Positions 5,133 through 6,847 of a stretch of 6,847 nucleotides of DNA are shown here, piece by piece. Positions within the stretch are counted from its first letter, which is position 1. Each line of letters begins with the position of its first letter. Below the pieces are notes generated by a model, which saw only the letters and a program-made list of their open reading frames with translations, was not told the DNA's origin and did not search any database. The translations under genes were made by a program, and so were the position numbers. The stretch spans positions 1 to 6,847 of the forward strand of contig JAQVUQ010000151.1 in the NCBI GenBank assembly GCA_028699365.1, read 5' to 3'. This DNA comes from a bacterium (GTDB taxonomy: Bacteria > UBP13 > UBA5359).

Positions 5133-6847
5133 ACTAACCTGCCCGATGTGGTCCCGGTCAGGGTCTGACGGGGCGATAAAAGCCGGAGACTGTTTTCATT
5201 CGCCTGGCCGTCATCCACACCGTTATCAGGCTCGAGAGTTTGCCTAATTATACCACGACGCCCATCATCTTCCAAAGAAGCATCCGGGGAAGCCTCTATA
5301 CGGAGACGCCGGACACCCGTAACGGATGAGATAGTATAACTGTTCTCCCGCAACATATCTATACGTTTGCCGTCAGCGTCCACCAGGAAGAGTCCTGACG
5401 GCTTCTGCCCGGATGAGGAGATATCCCAGGAAAGCGTTACCACTCCCCCTCCAGGCACGCCGGTGCCGTTCAGCAGAATCTCCCAGGTCTGAGAAGCGCC
5501 GGAGGCATTCAGCCTGGACGATAATCGCCCGTTGCCGGTGGTATCGCTCCTGATATCGCTATCCATAAGAGCTTCGACACCCTTCCGGGTGCCGATGATC
5601 CCCAGGTAGAGCATGTCCTTCAGCGCCGGAGGCTTCAATATCCTGAGTTCTCCTGCCACTCCCTCTCCGGCCACACCCAGCCTGGCACCGTCGCTCTGCC
5701 CGGATGATCCGGTAGCCGTAATTTCCATGGACCAGGAGGACAGGTTGACCCTTGGCAGAGGCAGACGTCGCGGCGAAACCACCGGGCGAACACCCGTTGC
5801 GATCACAGCCGCAGATGAAGCGGATACCGGCGCCGGGAAGATCAGTTCCGCCGATACATCCGCATGTATCCAATAGCCCAGCCAGGGCTGCAGGGAGGCG
5901 GTGGCTCCGCCTGAAGGCGCCACCAGGTTATACTGGCCTCCGGCGTAGTACCAACCGTAATTCTCCACCCAGCCGGCGGAGGCGGCAGAGGCAATGGTCC
6001 TGGTAACGGAACCTTGTTTCACCAGAAGGGAACTCCAGGGCAAAGTATAGTTATACGGCAGGCCTATCTGATTCCAGCCGGGGTTCAGAGTTACCGAATA
6101 AGCATCCGTAATCAGGCTGCCGGCAGCAGTTATATCCCTGGGAGAGGTCAGCTTGATCCAGTATCCGATACCCGGCTGGACCGATTGCAGGGAAGAACCG
6201 CCGCTGTAATAGTCGTAGCTGCCGCTGACAGGATCCCACCAGGCCATATCCTCTCCCGCTCCCAGCAACAGCAGGCGGGTGGTATCAGGATCGGACGGCT
6301 GATAAGGGAAAGAGATCAGGCTTATGCCGGCAGGGAACCGATATGTCAGGGGAGGATCGACAACCAGCGAAAGCTGCTTGTCGGCAGTGGCAGCGGGTGA
6401 GGCTGCGTCCCTGACCCTGACGGTGAAACCGTAGGTGCCGGCCGACACGGGTGTACCCGATAAGACGCCTTCCGAGGAGAGAGACATCCCCCCCGGCAAG
6501 CTGCCGGATACCATCGACCATGTGTAAGGCTTGGTGCCACCGGAAGCCGATAAAGTCTGTTCATATGCCATCCCTTCCGTAGCATGCGGTAGAGATGACG
6601 TAGTTACAGCCAATGGCGCTCCGGGTATAGCCTGCAAAGCAGCCGGAGCATTTATTAATCCGTATCCGGAAGCATCATCCGGCCCCGAGGCAGCTATATC
6701 CAGCGCGGTCGTTTCCAGAGCCGTTTTTACCTGCGCCGGAGTAAGAGCAGGATTGCGTGACAGCATCAATGCTGCCAGGCCGGCTACATGCGGCGTGGCC
6801 ATGGAAGTGCCGGATAGTTGGTAATAGGTCCCTGACAGATATGTGCT
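5126..6847 (-). CDS. Secreted subtilisin-family (S8) serine protease, N-terminal part outside window
   Basis: The visible 573 residues are the C-terminal part, and the frame is open to the right edge. The block SGTSMATPHVAG carries the nucleophile Ser15 (codon 6803-6805). The subtilase tail ends with SGYGLINAPAALQ (about 60-72). The Asp and His of the triad, the signal peptide and the start lie outside. Next come a putative-Ig domain of He_PIG type (about 77-164, with GGTKPYTWS and GVLSGTP) and two similar aromatic-rich domains (168-253 and 254-341, each with a GYWI motif). A Pro/Ser-rich linker then leads into a beta-rich module (about 369-520). A polar tail (about 521-573) follows, with no membrane anchor or sorting motif. 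No cysteines occur in the visible part. Probably secreted or surface-bound, it shares a transcript with the tiny lipoprotein. The substrate is unknown. Confidence 0.95.
   Translation of the reverse strand, partial: STYLSGTYYQLSGTSMATPHVAGLAALMLSRNPALTPAQVKTALETTALDIAASGPDDASGYGLINAPAALQAIPGAPLAVTTSSLPHATEGMAYEQTLSASGGTKPYTWSMVSGSLPGGMSLSSEGVLSGTPVSAGTYGFTVRVRDAASPAATADKQLSLVVDPPLTYRFPAGISLISFPYQPSDPDTTRLLLLGAGEDMAWWDPVSGSYDYYSGGSSLQSVQPGIGYWIKLTSPRDITAAGSLITDAYSVTLNPGWNQIGLPYNYTLPWSSLLVKQGSVTRTIASAASAGWVENYGWYYAGGQYNLVAPSGGATASLQPWLGYWIHADVSAELIFPAPVSASSAAVIATGVRPVVSPRRLPLPRVNLSSWSMEITATGSSGQSDGARLGVAGEGVAGELRILKPPALKDMLYLGIIGTRKGVEALMDSDIRSDTTGNGRLSSRLNASGASQTWEILLNGTGVPGGGVVTLSWDISSSGQKPSGLFLVDADGKRIDMLRENSYTISSVTGVRRLRIEASPDASLEDDGRRGIIRQTLEPDNGVDDGQANENSLRLLSPRQTLTGTTSGRLVR
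5825..6346 (-). repeat. Two tandem aromatic-rich domains coded inside the S8 protease gene
   Basis: Unit 1 is coded by 6346-6089 and unit 2 by 6088-5825. Each opens with a Gly/Pro turn and a hydrophobic strand leading to a Pro-Tyr pair (ISLISFPYQP and NQIGLPYNY). Each then has a Trp/Tyr-rich middle (MAWWDPVSGSYDYYSGG and YGWYYAGGQYN) and ends with QPGIGYWIK or QPWLGYWIH. The similarity is at protein level only; I see no long exact DNA repeat. A binding module for glycans or surfaces is possible but unproven. Confidence 0.6.

Overview
All supported genes in this window lie on the minus strand and read from right to left. They are tightly packed, with overlaps or gaps of 8 to 25 nt, except for one gap of about 143 nt. 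The base composition is balanced, ATA and AGA/AGG codons are frequent, several genes start with TTG or GTG, and Shine-Dalgarno sites are strong. A lipoprotein, an EnvC-like hydrolase, a periplasmic CTP protease and a YibQ-type deacetylase together point to a diderm (Gram-negative-type) bacterium. From memory, this gene order resembles Desulfobacterota/Desulfuromonadales and related anaerobic lineages. That placement is inference and I cannot name a species.

Right part (6847 to 4849). The window opens inside a large secreted subtilisin-family (S8) protease. Only its catalytic-serine end is present, followed by a putative-Ig (He_PIG-like) domain, a tandem pair of aromatic-rich domains with a GYWI motif, and a beta-rich C-terminal module. 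Eight nt downstream is a tiny 41-residue lipoprotein gene (4992-5117) with a textbook Shine-Dalgarno site and lipobox. Next comes a short gap holding a 70-bp interrupted inverted repeat (4873-4942).

Centre and left part (4848 to 1). Here is a compact cell-envelope operon: ftsE, ftsX, an EnvC-like coiled-coil LytM/M23 peptidase, a CtpA-type carboxyl-terminal processing protease, and a divergent polysaccharide deacetylase (DUF610/YibQ) that runs off the left edge. In the expected scheme, the FtsE ATPase and FtsX permease pass conformational energy across the inner membrane to the coiled coil of the M23 protein, which controls septal peptidoglycan cleavage. CtpA is a plausible proteolytic control on such hydrolases, and the deacetylase belongs to a family often found beside envC.

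No RNA genes, CRISPR arrays, insertion sequences, attachment sites or convincing intrinsic terminators were seen. There is no gene-free stretch over 300 bases. The core operon is ordinary. The less ordinary points are the intact zinc site of the FtsEX-linked LytM enzyme, the tiny lipoprotein with a possible frame-shifted extension, the inverted repeat upstream of ftsE, and the domain architecture of the S8 protease.
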